Source: Lachnospiraceae bacterium
GTDB lineage: Bacteria; Bacillota; Clostridia; Lachnospirales; Lachnospiraceae
Assembly (NCBI GenBank): GCA_017428265.1
Contig: JAFRRD010000041.1
Coordinates: 1 to 64,000 of the forward strand
Reading direction: 5' to 3'
Length of the DNA stretch: 64,000 bases
The translations under genes were made by a program, and so were the position numbers. Below, one piece after another: positions 1 to 7,323 of this stretch. The stretch's first letter is position 1; each line of letters begins with the position of its first letter. A model generated the notes under the pieces. The model made no database searches. It was given only the letters and a program-made list of their open reading frames with translations, and was not told where the DNA came from.

Positions 1-140
1 ATCCCGCGTTGCTCCAGCAACACTAAAACGAAACCTGGCGTTGATCAACGCCAGGCCTCGCAAAGTTCTTGGTTTTCGTTCAGCTCAATCTTTATGGGAT
101 CTTGAACTTCAAAACTGTTGCACTTAGTTTGACAATTCAC
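1..140 (+). mobile_element. right end of an IS30-family insertion sequence (partial, runs off the window)
   Basis: The end of a transposase frame (stop at 125-127) is followed by a TTTGACAATTCA-like stretch (128-139). That stretch resembles the terminal inverted repeats known for IS30 elements in Firmicutes. The element edge is estimated at about 140 because the stop codon of the neighbouring superoxide reductase gene lies at 149-151. The left end and the target duplication are outside the window, so the exact boundary is an inference. Confidence 0.6.
2..127 (+). CDS. IS30-family transposase, C-terminal 41 residues only
   Basis: Reading frame 2 is open from the window edge to TAG at 125-127. 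It ends with a segment containing LALINARPRKVLGF followed by RSAQSLWDL. IS30 transposases end with an 'N-x-RPRK-x-LG(Y/F/W)-x-(T/S)-P/A' block after the catalytic DDE domain, and this matches it closely. The catalytic residues lie upstream, outside the window, so whether the element is intact cannot be judged. A 22-bp perfect palindrome at 34-55 falls inside this coding segment. Confidence 0.65.
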   Translation, partial: SRVAPATLKRNLALINARPRKVLGFRSAQSLWDLELQNCCT

Positions 141-148
141 TGAGACGA

Positions 149-523
149 TCAACCCTTCCACAGGCTGTGGAGGTTGCAGTAAGCGTAGACCGCTTCGACT
201 TCATCGCCTTCGAGCAGGGCAAAGACCGCCTTCGGGGCGTCGCCGGGCTTTAAGGCTTTCCGCTGCACGCCGTCTTTCGTCTGCAGGACGATCCATTCGA
301 TGTAGTGGACGTCCAGCATGGGATGCTCGGCCGCGCCGACGGTGACGAAGACCTTGCCGTCCTTCACTTCCCAGACCGGGACGTGCTTTTCAAGAGAGGC
401 ATCCGTGGTCCCGGGAACGATCTCTTCCATGGGCTTGCCGCAGCACATGACCGGGCACATTTTCTTTTCGATCATTTCAACGATCTGGCCGCACATCGCG
501 CAGCGATAGAATCTGACTTCCAT
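149..523 (-). CDS. dfx: desulfoferrodoxin / superoxide reductase
   Basis: A 124-residue protein that would reduce superoxide to peroxide in the cytoplasm without releasing oxygen, the usual strategy of strict anaerobes. The N-terminal desulforedoxin-like centre is present (CAMCG, then MCCGKP, four cysteines). The catalytic iron ligands of the C-terminal domain are also present: the EKHVP histidine, two histidines in EHPMLDVHYIEW, and the cysteine and histidine of YCNLH. It is therefore a two-iron-centre enzyme. The start at 521-523 was chosen because AAAAGGAGA lies just upstream; a longer open frame reaches 580 but has no family counterpart. An IS30 end lies within about 10 bp of the stop codon, so the original 3' untranslated region has been replaced. 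Confidence 0.93.
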   Translation of the reverse strand: MEVRFYRCAMCGQIVEMIEKKMCPVMCCGKPMEEIVPGTTDASLEKHVPVWEVKDGKVFVTVGAAEHPMLDVHYIEWIVLQTKDGVQRKALKPGDAPKAVFALLEGDEVEAVYAYCNLHSLWKG

Positions 524-592
524 TTTTATCTCCTTTTCCGGCGGGCACTGGCGGGGCCGCAGCGGCTTGCCGGCCCGCATTCTTTCTCTTAT

Positions 593-621
593 ATCTTAGC
601 AATTCCTGCCGCAAATGTAAA
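593..621 (-). promoter_or_regulatory. predicted promoter of dfx
   Basis: On the minus strand TTTACA (616-621) and TAAGAT (593-598) are separated by 17 bp, with TG one base upstream of the -10 (extended -10). It sits about 70 bp before the dfx start. Confidence 0.6.
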
Positions 622-690
622 GAATAAACGCCGCTTTGCCGAACAACTTTTCCCCGCAAAAAGGGACCGCCTGCCGCAAAAAGGAACCTG

Positions 691-719
691 TTTTCCTTCT
701 GCGGAAAATGTGCTATAAT
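691..719 (+). promoter_or_regulatory. predicted promoter of the 750-1922 genes
   Basis: A perfect TATAAT (714-719) is preceded by TG plus one base (extended -10, TGTGCTATAAT). The -35 hexamer (TTTTCC, 17 bp upstream) is weak, as is tolerated with extended -10 promoters. The start codon follows 30 bp later. Confidence 0.6.
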
Positions 720-749
720 TGACCCATCCTGAAACGAACGAGGCATGAA

Positions 750-1091
750 ATGAAAGTTGTCGACGTTTTTATGTGTTATTACGAAGCGGACTGCGTGGCA
801 AATGAAAGACCGCGCCACGCCGCGAAAGTCTCCCTGACCTGCACGACCGATGCCGGCACGGTGGACTATGTGTGGGCTGTGAGCTTCTTTCCGCACGATG
901 CGGAGGATGATTTCGCCGTCAGCTATGACGCCGAGACGAGCCGCAGCATTTACAATGCGAAGGGCCGCCGTGCCAAGAAGCGCGAGGGCGAATTCCTGGA
1001 ACAGCGTGAGAGCATCTGCGACGAACTCGCGGAGGAATTTAAAGGAAAGATCTTCTGGGACAAGCCCCTGATCGAAGCGCGGCTGGGCTGA
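750..1091 (+). CDS. uncharacterised 113-residue soluble protein
   Basis: I do not recognise this family. The protein is hydrophilic with no signal peptide or membrane segment. It starts with an alternating hydrophobic stretch (MKVVDVFMCYY), contains FFPHDAEDDF in the middle, and has a basic patch (AKGRRAKKREGE) before a predicted helix. GAGG (740-743) lies 6 nt upstream of the ATG at 750. An ATGAAATGA overlap gives an out-of-frame start-stop at 745, probably too close to the Shine-Dalgarno sequence to be used. A strong extended -10 promoter lies directly upstream. It is followed 54 bp later by a membrane protein on the same strand, so the two may be co-transcribed. Confidence 0.7.
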   Translation: MKVVDVFMCYYEADCVANERPRHAAKVSLTCTTDAGTVDYVWAVSFFPHDAEDDFAVSYDAETSRSIYNAKGRRAKKREGEFLEQRESICDELAEEFKGKIFWDKPLIEARLG

Positions 1092-1145
1092 AACGCCCTG
1101 CTGAGTAATGACCGGTAAGCCTTATCAGGCGGAAAAGAGGGACCG

Positions 1146-1922
1146 ATGGCCGGAAAACGCAAACTGACTGCGGTGAGCACGCTGCACTATGTGCGGCTTG
1201 TTTACCGTTCGGTCATTTTCGTGCTGCTTGCTGTCTGCTACATCCTGTACCGCACGCAGGACGGCGACGCCATCACCGTGCTTCTGGAGAAGCGTCCGGT
1301 CCTCCTGATCAGCGTCTGGCTGATCTTCGTGGTGGATATGATCCTGCGCTTTTTCCCGTCAAAACTGGAAAGCCCCGGCTGTCAGAAGCAGTTTGAGCGG
1401 AATTACATCAAATCGGGTGAGTCGGAGATCAAGATCCAGGACAATAATGCGACGCTTCTGGTCGTGCTGGTCTGGATCTGCTTCAACGGCCTGTTCGGCG
1501 CCCTGCACATGTGGGGCATCCTGGACGACGGCATCATGATCCTCTTGTGCAGCGCCTACTCCGTCTGCGACATGATCTGCATCCTCTTTTTCTGCCCTTT
1601 CCAGACCTGGTTCCTGAAAAATAAATGCTGCAGCGTCTGCCGCATTTATAACTGGGACTATGCGATGATGTTCACGCCGCTGTTCTTCATTCCGAAGACC
1701 TACACCTGGAGCCTTCTCGTGCTGTCGATGCTGCTGCTGATACGCTGGGAGGTCGCATTCTTCCGCCATCCGGAGCGCTTCTCGGAAAATACGAACGACT
1801 ACCTGAAATGCAAAAACTGCACCGAGAAGCTCTGCACGCATAAAAAACAGCTTCTTACCCTCTGGGATCATATCGAGGAATATACCGCCGCGCGGCTCAA
1901 ATTCCTGAAAAAACAAGAGTAA
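1146..1922 (+). CDS. uncharacterised multi-pass membrane protein, 258 residues
   Basis: About six hydrophobic segments are visible: near residues 20-38 (SVIFVLLAVCYIL), 52-68, 104-122, 128-150, 175-186 and 190-200. A cysteine-rich cytosolic-looking tail follows, with CKNCTEKLC. A further KNKCCSVC cluster lies between membrane segments. Paired cysteines of this kind could bind a metal or form disulfides, but I know of no family with this layout and assign no function. ATG 1146 follows GAGGGACCG. A large GC-rich inverted repeat and then a bidirectional terminator lie downstream. Confidence 0.7.
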   Translation: MAGKRKLTAVSTLHYVRLVYRSVIFVLLAVCYILYRTQDGDAITVLLEKRPVLLISVWLIFVVDMILRFFPSKLESPGCQKQFERNYIKSGESEIKIQDNNATLLVVLVWICFNGLFGALHMWGILDDGIMILLCSAYSVCDMICILFFCPFQTWFLKNKCCSVCRIYNWDYAMMFTPLFFIPKTYTWSLLVLSMLLLIRWEVAFFRHPERFSENTNDYLKCKNCTEKLCTHKKQLLTLWDHIEEYTAARLKFLKKQE

Positions 1923-1925
1923 CGG

Positions 1926-1996
1926 CCCGCCCGGCAGCTGCCTGCACAGACCCGGCATCAGGCCGCCCGGGATGGGGAGGACAGCTGCCGGGCGGG
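1926..1996. repeat. 15-bp GC-rich inverted repeat with a 41-nt loop
   Basis: The left arm 1926-1940 (CCCGCCCGGCAGCTG) is perfectly complementary to the right arm 1982-1996. It lies immediately after the stop of the membrane protein and 27 bp before a normal intrinsic terminator. No T-run follows it, so it is not itself a terminator. It may be an mRNA 3' stabiliser or a single-copy REP-like element. Confidence 0.6.
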
Positions 1997-2022
1997 GCGA
2001 AGTTCGCGGCAGAACGGTATTC

Positions 2023-2054
2023 AAAAAGCAGGCCTGTTGAGAGGCCTGCTTTTT
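2023..2054. terminator. bidirectional intrinsic terminator
   Basis: A 13-bp stem (AAAAAGCAGGCCT / AGGCCTGCTTTTT) with a 6-nt loop carries A- and T-runs on both flanks. It separates the convergent membrane-protein gene and the nucleotidase gene. Confidence 0.85.
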
Positions 2055-2096
2055 AATGCTTGGAAGATATCGTGCAAAGTCCGCAGCTTCCGTTTA

Positions 2097-3596
2097 TTAT
2101 TCCTCGTCCGGGAGGCCGGCGACGGTCCCGTCATTCAGGTGCAGGATCAGGCGGCCCTTGCCCGACGCGTTCTGGTGCTGCGTTGCGGCCAGCGCTTCCT
2201 CGATGATCTGCGTGCAGGAGGTCGAGATGACGCGGTCCGCGTGATTGGCCCGCACTTCGTCCAGCGACACGTCGAAGGAATCTTTCATGTTCAGATAGTG
2301 GAAATGCTGAAGGCCCAGGGTCAGGACGCGCTCGTCATCCAGCGGCTCGCCTTCGAACTCGAAGCGCAGGAAGCTGTGGGTCGGCTGGTCGTATTCCACC
2401 ACGAGGCCGTGGGACAGCTGGTAGAACTCGGTGTGTGCGCCGGCAAGTGCTTCATCGCGGAGCATGCGCTTCACCATGCGCTTTAACTGCGCACCGGTCA
2501 CGTAGACCATGTGCACGGCATCGTCGTAAGGGAAGCACTCGTTGAGGTCGCCCTTGGTGACCACCGGACCGAGCTGCTCGTTGCGGATGGAGCCGGAGCC
2601 GAGCAGGAACACGTCCACGCCCAGGGAATCCTTCAGCACGTCGCTGATCAGGTCGCCCAGCTCGGTCTCGCGGATGCGGGTCGGATGGGTGAGCTGGCGA
2701 ACGAACTTGGTCACGATCTGTCCGTATTTGGCGTCGGTCCTGTCCTTGTAGGTGCGGATGATCTCCTCGATGGCCGGGTCGCGCGGGCAGTTCTCGGCAT
2801 TGATCGGGATGCTCTTCCAGGTGTAGCTGTCGATGCAGTTTTCATCGGTGTTGATGACGATGTCGAAGCGGCCGATCTGGTCCGTGCCGGTACCGGCCTG
2901 CACGATCGGGATGCCGTTCACGACCGCCGGTTCGTCCAGGAAGGTGTGCGAGTGGCCGCCGATGATGACGTCCACGCCCCAGGCGGGATCGAGCAGCGCA
3001 GCGAGCGCCTTGTCCTCTTCAAAGCCGATGTGCGTGAGCAGCACGGTGAAATCGATGTCCGTGGCATTGTAGGTGTTGCAGATGCGCCCTACCTCGGCAG
3101 CCGCGTCCTCAAGCGTGACGAAGGTGCCGATCAGGCCGTCCGTCTTGCACTGTGCGAGCGCCACTTCGGTCAGGATGCCGATGAAAAGGATCCGCATCCC
3201 GTCAATCTCCATGATGTAGCAGGGCTGGAAGAGACGCGCATTGTTCGTCTTGATGTGCAGGTTCGCATTGATGATCGGGAACTCCGCGCATTTTTCCAGG
3301 AAAAGCAGATGGGCAACGCCGTAGTCCACCTCGTGGTTGCCGAGCGTCACGATGTCCGGACCCAGCATGTTCATGATCTGGATCGTGGAAATGCCCTGGA
3401 ATTCGGAGTCGATGATCGAGCCGCGGAACATATCGCCCGCGATCGCGTAGATAACATTTTTCTCTTCCTGACGGACCTTGTTCACGTAGCCGGACAGCAT
3501 CGAAACGCCGCCGACCAGGTTTTCGTCAACGTGCTCGGCCAGGAAATCGCCGTGCATGTCGTTGGAGTGCAGAAGGGTCAGTTTCTTGGTGTTCAT
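2097..3596 (-). CDS. 5'-nucleotidase / UDP-sugar hydrolase-family metallophosphoesterase
   Basis: A 499-residue two-domain enzyme. The N-terminal dinuclear metallophosphoesterase motifs are all visible: LLHSNDMHGDF, GDMFRGS, GNHEVDYG, LLTHIGFEED and GGHSHTFLDEPAVVNG. The C-terminal 5'-nucleotidase substrate-binding domain begins near residue 310 (ETELGDLISDVL, GSGSIRN). Family members hydrolyse nucleoside monophosphates, UDP-sugars or cyclic nucleotides, usually outside the cell. Here no signal peptide is seen from the chosen start (MNTKKLTLLHSND, 3594-3596, behind AAAGGACC), so a cytosolic role is likely. A longer open frame to 3752 is not hydrophobic either. It is a single-gene unit, divergent from the exonuclease gene. 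Confidence 0.88.
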   Translation of the reverse strand: MNTKKLTLLHSNDMHGDFLAEHVDENLVGGVSMLSGYVNKVRQEEKNVIYAIAGDMFRGSIIDSEFQGISTIQIMNMLGPDIVTLGNHEVDYGVAHLLFLEKCAEFPIINANLHIKTNNARLFQPCYIMEIDGMRILFIGILTEVALAQCKTDGLIGTFVTLEDAAAEVGRICNTYNATDIDFTVLLTHIGFEEDKALAALLDPAWGVDVIIGGHSHTFLDEPAVVNGIPIVQAGTGTDQIGRFDIVINTDENCIDSYTWKSIPINAENCPRDPAIEEIIRTYKDRTDAKYGQIVTKFVRQLTHPTRIRETELGDLISDVLKDSLGVDVFLLGSGSIRNEQLGPVVTKGDLNECFPYDDAVHMVYVTGAQLKRMVKRMLRDEALAGAHTEFYQLSHGLVVEYDQPTHSFLRFEFEGEPLDDERVLTLGLQHFHYLNMKDSFDVSLDEVRANHADRVISTSCTQIIEEALAATQHQNASGKGRLILHLNDGTVAGLPDEE

Positions 3597-3686
3597 AAAA
3601 GCATGGTCCTTTCTTTTTCCGAATGCCTGCCGCGGGGCGGCCGGTCCGGATAAATTATACAGCGCGGAATGCAGGCGTGTCAATAA

Positions 3687-3715
3687 TTGACACCGGCGGC
3701 GCGGTATAGTATCAT
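3687..3715 (+). promoter_or_regulatory. predicted promoter of the exonuclease gene
   Basis: TTGACA (3687-3692), 17 bp, TATCAT (3710-3715). The start codon is 23 bp downstream of the -10. Confidence 0.55.
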
Positions 3716-3737
3716 TAGACCGAAAACGGAGGTCGTT

Positions 3738-4337
3738 ATGCTCGGGGAACACAAGGGGAAAAGCCTGCTAGCCTGTGTCGAAGACTATACGGTGATCGAC
3801 CTGGAAACGACCGGGCTTTCTTCGTCCGTCTGTGAGATCATCGAATGCGCGGCGGTAAAGGTGCGCGGCGGCGAAGTTGTGGGAAACTATTCCCGCCTGG
3901 TGCGGCCGTACATTGCGGTGCCGGCGTTCATCACGGGCCTCACGGGGATCTCCAACCTGATGCTGAGGGACGAAGAAGATATCGAACACGTGCTGCCGGA
4001 GTTTTTGGATTTCATCGGCGATGACATCGTCGTGGGGCACAACGTCGGCTTCGATATCGGTTTTCTCTGCGCGGCGGCGCGGCGGATGTGCGGCGACGAG
4101 TTCGCGAACGACTACATCGACAACATGCGCCTATCGAGGCGGCTGTTCCCGCAGGAACGTCACCACCGTCTGATGGATCTGGAGCAGCGCTTCGGCCTGC
4201 ACAACGAACGGGCGCACAGGGCGCTCGCGGACACGGTGCTCACACAGCAATGCTATGAGAGGCTGAAGCAGGAGATCCGACAAAGAGAGATCCCGGCAGA
4301 TCGGACAGGAGAGACCATAGATAAAGAGGAGACATAA
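3738..4337 (+). CDS. DnaQ-like 3'-5' exonuclease (stand-alone epsilon/PolC-exo type)
   Basis: A 199-residue DEDDh exonuclease. The motifs are ExoI VIDLETTGLSS, ExoII GHNVGFDIGFL, and ExoIII HRALADTVLT with the catalytic histidine in HRAL. This is the fold of the DNA polymerase III epsilon subunit and of PolC's built-in proofreading domain. A stand-alone copy in a clostridium may act in DNA repair or RNA turnover rather than replication proofreading; that is inference. ATG 3738 follows ACGGAGG at 6 nt spacing. The stop is 7 bp before the next gene, so the two are likely co-transcribed. Confidence 0.87.
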   Translation: MLGEHKGKSLLACVEDYTVIDLETTGLSSSVCEIIECAAVKVRGGEVVGNYSRLVRPYIAVPAFITGLTGISNLMLRDEEDIEHVLPEFLDFIGDDIVVGHNVGFDIGFLCAAARRMCGDEFANDYIDNMRLSRRLFPQERHHRLMDLEQRFGLHNERAHRALADTVLTQQCYERLKQEIRQREIPADRTGETIDKEET

Positions 4338-4344
4338 AACCGTT

Positions 4345-5394
4345 ATGGCAGAAAACAGCAGCACAAACAGCGGAGAGCGGGCGCCGGCCCTGAGCGATCT
4401 GGTCACACAAACGATGTGGGCGGACGATGACGACGTGGCCGCCTTTTGCTATAAATATATTTACGAAAATATTCTGGATTTCGTTAAGGCACACCGGAAG
4501 TATCACAGCGAAGTCAGTGTGAAATACGGCACGGATCAGACGACGATCGACAAAAAGCATGCGGATGTCGTTGCAGCCAGCATTTACGATGCAGGGAACA
4601 GGTTCGGCGCGGTGGTCCGGGAGAAAATGGCTGAATTCATCCTGGAGCGCGGGCTGAAGGAGAAAGAGATCAACTGGCCGGTGCAGTGGATCCGGATCGA
4701 CACGATCAGCCTGAAGAGCATTCAGAACGGGGCGGAACAGTACATAGACGAATACTACAGGAATGATTTTTACATAAACCTTCTGGATGAAAAATACAAA
4801 AATCCGGACCGTCCGACGCCATTGGAGGAGAAGGTTTCGGAGAAGCAATCGCTGATCAGCCGGCTCACGCCGGAAAAGAAGCATCCCATCCGCCGCGCTT
4901 TCGGCTGGATCCTGACCTTCCTCTTCGGGCTGAATACCGTGGCTGCGGTCCTGGCCCGGTTCCTCGGGACCGACTTTCAGGGCTGGCTGCAGGACGTGTG
5001 TTATAAGGGGCTGGTGAAGATGCATCTGAGGACAGCCGCCGACATTATCGACTCCTGCATTGAAAACCTGGTCCTGTCCGGGAAGTTCATCCTGCTGTTC
5101 GGGCGCGGGTCCGTCGGCAGCTGGATCACTTTCGGCGTCACGGCAGTACTGTTTCTGATCTTCCTTCTGTGCATGATCCGGAGCGGGAAAAAGCACAGAA
5201 AGGCAGAAGCGGAAAGGGTGAGTCAGATCAGCCGTCTGAACGGGGAGATCGAGACGATCCATGCTTCGCCGGAATACCGCGCGGAAACGGAACACAGGCG
5301 GGCCGTCAGGGAATATTACCCTTTGATGATGCAGGCGTTCTATAAGGCAAGAGAGAAAGACTACCGTATGGGTGTGGTTCATACAGTGGAATGA
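4345..5394 (+). CDS. uncharacterised membrane protein with C-terminal coiled coil, 349 residues
   Basis: I do not recognise a family. Residues 1-180 are hydrophilic and contain many aromatic/acidic helical stretches, such as FCYKYIYENILDFVKAH. One hydrophobic segment lies near 186-208 (FGWILTFLFGLNTVAAVLA). A second lies near 263-286 (WITFGVTAVLFLIFLLCM) and is followed by a positive patch (RSGKKHRKAEAER). The tail is a predicted coiled coil with RLNGEIETIHA. By the positive-inside rule both ends are cytosolic with a short external loop. It starts 7 bp after the exonuclease stop and ends 28 bp before fprA, so it may belong to a redox or stress operon. Confidence 0.7.
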   Translation: MAENSSTNSGERAPALSDLVTQTMWADDDDVAAFCYKYIYENILDFVKAHRKYHSEVSVKYGTDQTTIDKKHADVVAASIYDAGNRFGAVVREKMAEFILERGLKEKEINWPVQWIRIDTISLKSIQNGAEQYIDEYYRNDFYINLLDEKYKNPDRPTPLEEKVSEKQSLISRLTPEKKHPIRRAFGWILTFLFGLNTVAAVLARFLGTDFQGWLQDVCYKGLVKMHLRTAADIIDSCIENLVLSGKFILLFGRGSVGSWITFGVTAVLFLIFLLCMIRSGKKHRKAEAERVSQISRLNGEIETIHASPEYRAETEHRRAVREYYPLMMQAFYKAREKDYRMGVVHTVE

Positions 5395-5422
5395 TCATTT
5401 AATAATACAGAGGAGGAATTTT

Positions 5423-6607
5423 ATGGAAATCAGTCAGAACATCCGCTGGATCGGTGTAAACGATCACGAGGTCGACCTGTTCGAGGGTCAGTTCCCGGTG
5501 CCCGAGGGCATGGCCTACAATTCCTACCTGATCGCGGACGAAAAGCCCGCGGTCATGGACAGCGTCGACGCACACTTTACCGATGAGTGGCTCAGCAAGA
5601 TCGACCGGGAACTGGGCGGCAAAGCGCCGGCCTATCTGGTGGTGCAGCATATGGAGCCGGACCATTCCGGAAGCATCGCGGCCTTTGCGGAAAAATATCC
5701 TGAAACAACGATAGTCGCATCGATGGCTGCCTTCCGTATGATGAAAAATTTCTTCAAAACGGAGTATGCGGACCGCCGCGTCGTCGTGACCGAAGGCAGC
5801 ACGCTGTCGCTCGGCAGCCATGAACTGCAGTTCATCACGGCGCCGATGGTGCACTGGCCCGAGGTCGTCATGACTTATGAAAAGAGCGAGAAGGTCCTGT
5901 TCTCGGCCGACGCCTTCGGCAAATTCGGGGCGCATGACATGCCGCGCGAGGAGGATGAAGAGGAAGAAGACGGCGGCTGGGCCTGTGAAGCCAGACGCTA
6001 CTATTTCGGCATCGTGGGCAAGTTCGGCCCGCAGGTGCAGAACCTCCTGAAGAAGGCTGCGGCACTGGACATTCAGCGCATCTGCCCACTGCACGGCCCG
6101 GTGCTCAGTGAAAACCTCGGCTACTATCTGGGCCTGTATAAGACCTGGTCCTCCTATGAAGCGGAATCGAAAGGCGTGTTCATTGCCTACACCTCCGTCT
6201 ACGGCCACACCAAAGCGGCCGTGGAACTCTTCGCGAAGATGCTCGAGGACCACGGCTGCCCGAAGGTGGTGGTCACGGACCTCGCCCGCTGCGACGTGTT
6301 CGAAGCGGTGGAGGATGCTTTCCGCTACGGGAAGATCGTGCTGGCTTCGACCACCTACAACGGAGAAGTCTATCCCTTCATGCGCGAGTTCATCGGCCAC
6401 CTGACCGAGCGTGCCTGGCAGAAGAAGAAAGTCGGCTTCATCGAAAACGGCAGCTGGGGCCCGATGGCCGCGAAGACCATGATGAAACTGCTCGAAGGCT
6501 CGAAGGACATTACTTTTGCCGACAGCAAGGTCACGATCCTGAGCGCCATGAACGACGCCAACATCATCCAGCTGCAGAACCTGGCGGCAGAGATGCTGGC
6601 CGACTGA
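5423..6607 (+). CDS. fprA: FprA-type A flavoprotein (oxygen/nitric oxide reductase)
   Basis: A 394-residue flavodiiron protein. The N-terminal metallo-beta-lactamase diiron domain shows HMEPDHSGSI, APMVHWPEVV, FSADAFGKFG and PLHGPV. The C-terminal flavodoxin domain begins near residue 250 with AYTSVYGHTKAA, the FMN phosphate loop. An acidic stretch (REEDEEEEDGG) interrupts the diiron domain. These enzymes reduce O2 to water or NO to N2O in anaerobes and receive electrons from rubredoxin. The gene immediately downstream encodes exactly such a donor, which supports the assignment. The start at 5423 sits behind GAGGAGG; the open frame extends upstream to 5372 but overlaps the previous gene. Confidence 0.95.
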   Translation: MEISQNIRWIGVNDHEVDLFEGQFPVPEGMAYNSYLIADEKPAVMDSVDAHFTDEWLSKIDRELGGKAPAYLVVQHMEPDHSGSIAAFAEKYPETTIVASMAAFRMMKNFFKTEYADRRVVVTEGSTLSLGSHELQFITAPMVHWPEVVMTYEKSEKVLFSADAFGKFGAHDMPREEDEEEEDGGWACEARRYYFGIVGKFGPQVQNLLKKAAALDIQRICPLHGPVLSENLGYYLGLYKTWSSYEAESKGVFIAYTSVYGHTKAAVELFAKMLEDHGCPKVVVTDLARCDVFEAVEDAFRYGKIVLASTTYNGEVYPFMREFIGHLTERAWQKKKVGFIENGSWGPMAAKTMMKLLEGSKDITFADSKVTILSAMNDANIIQLQNLAAEMLAD

Positions 6608-6632
6608 TCCGCCCCGCGGAGAAAGGAGTACC

Positions 6633-7247
6633 ATGGACAACAAAGCTTTCTACAAACTGAGTTACGGCGTGTTCCTGCTCGGCGCCTCGGCCGACGGACG
6701 CGACAACGCCTGCATCACCAACACCTGCATCCAGGTGGCATCGAATCCCGCGCGCATCGCGATCGCCGTCATCAATACCAACTTCACCTGCGACCTCGTG
6801 AAGAAGGCGGGCCGCTTTGCCATCACCCTGCTGGACGATACCGTCAGCTTTGATACGATCAAGTTCTTCGGCATGCAGTCCGGCCGGAACGTGGACAAAT
6901 TCGAATACCTGACCCCGTCGAAGGACGCCTGGGGCATGCCCTACATCGAATGGAGCGCCTGCGCGGTCTTCTCCGCGAAGGTCCTGGAGCAGATCGATCT
7001 CGGCAGCCACACACTCTTCATCGCCGAGGTGGAGGATGCGAAGGTCCTGAGCCCGCACGGCCCGCTCACCTATGCGGACTACCAGAGCCGCCTGAAACCG
7101 AAGCCCGCAGCCAAGCCGGCCGACAAAAAGCCGAAGGCCTGGCGCTGCAAGATCTGCGGCTTCGTCTATGAAGGGGAGACCCTGCCGGCGGACTATGCCT
7201 GCCCGCTCTGCGGCCACGGCCCCGAGGACTTCGAACCGGTATACTGA
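6633..7247 (+). CDS. hrb: flavin reductase-rubredoxin fusion (high molecular weight rubredoxin)
   Basis: A 204-residue protein. Residues 1 to about 155 form a flavin reductase-like (FMN-binding split barrel) domain. A Lys/Pro/Ala linker follows, and then a complete rubredoxin domain with CKICG and CPLCG. Hrb proteins pass electrons from NAD(P)H to FprA; in acetogens the pair has been described as an NO/O2 scavenging system. It lies 25 bp after fprA with its own AGAAAGGAG site, and an intrinsic terminator closes the unit. No separate NADH:rubredoxin oxidoreductase gene is seen in the window. Confidence 0.93.
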   Translation: MDNKAFYKLSYGVFLLGASADGRDNACITNTCIQVASNPARIAIAVINTNFTCDLVKKAGRFAITLLDDTVSFDTIKFFGMQSGRNVDKFEYLTPSKDAWGMPYIEWSACAVFSAKVLEQIDLGSHTLFIAEVEDAKVLSPHGPLTYADYQSRLKPKPAAKPADKKPKAWRCKICGFVYEGETLPADYACPLCGHGPEDFEPVY

Positions 7248-7274
7248 TCCGGAACGCGACCCGAAACGCAAAGA

Positions 7275-7302
7275 AAAACGCCGCCTGCAAGGGCGGCGTT
7301 TT
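7275..7302 (+). terminator. terminator after hrb (convergent with brnQ)
   Basis: An 11-bp stem AAAACGCCGCC / GGCGGCGTTTT with a 6-nt loop. A- and T-tracts on both sides let it serve hrb and the convergent carrier gene. Confidence 0.85.
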
Positions 7303-7323
7303 CCGTTATCGGAAGAGATGAAT

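Noticed and set aside
34..55. 22-bp perfect palindrome as a possible terminator or operator
   Set aside because: It falls inside the IS30 transposase reading frame (codons for LALINARP) and has no T-run, so coding constraint explains it better.
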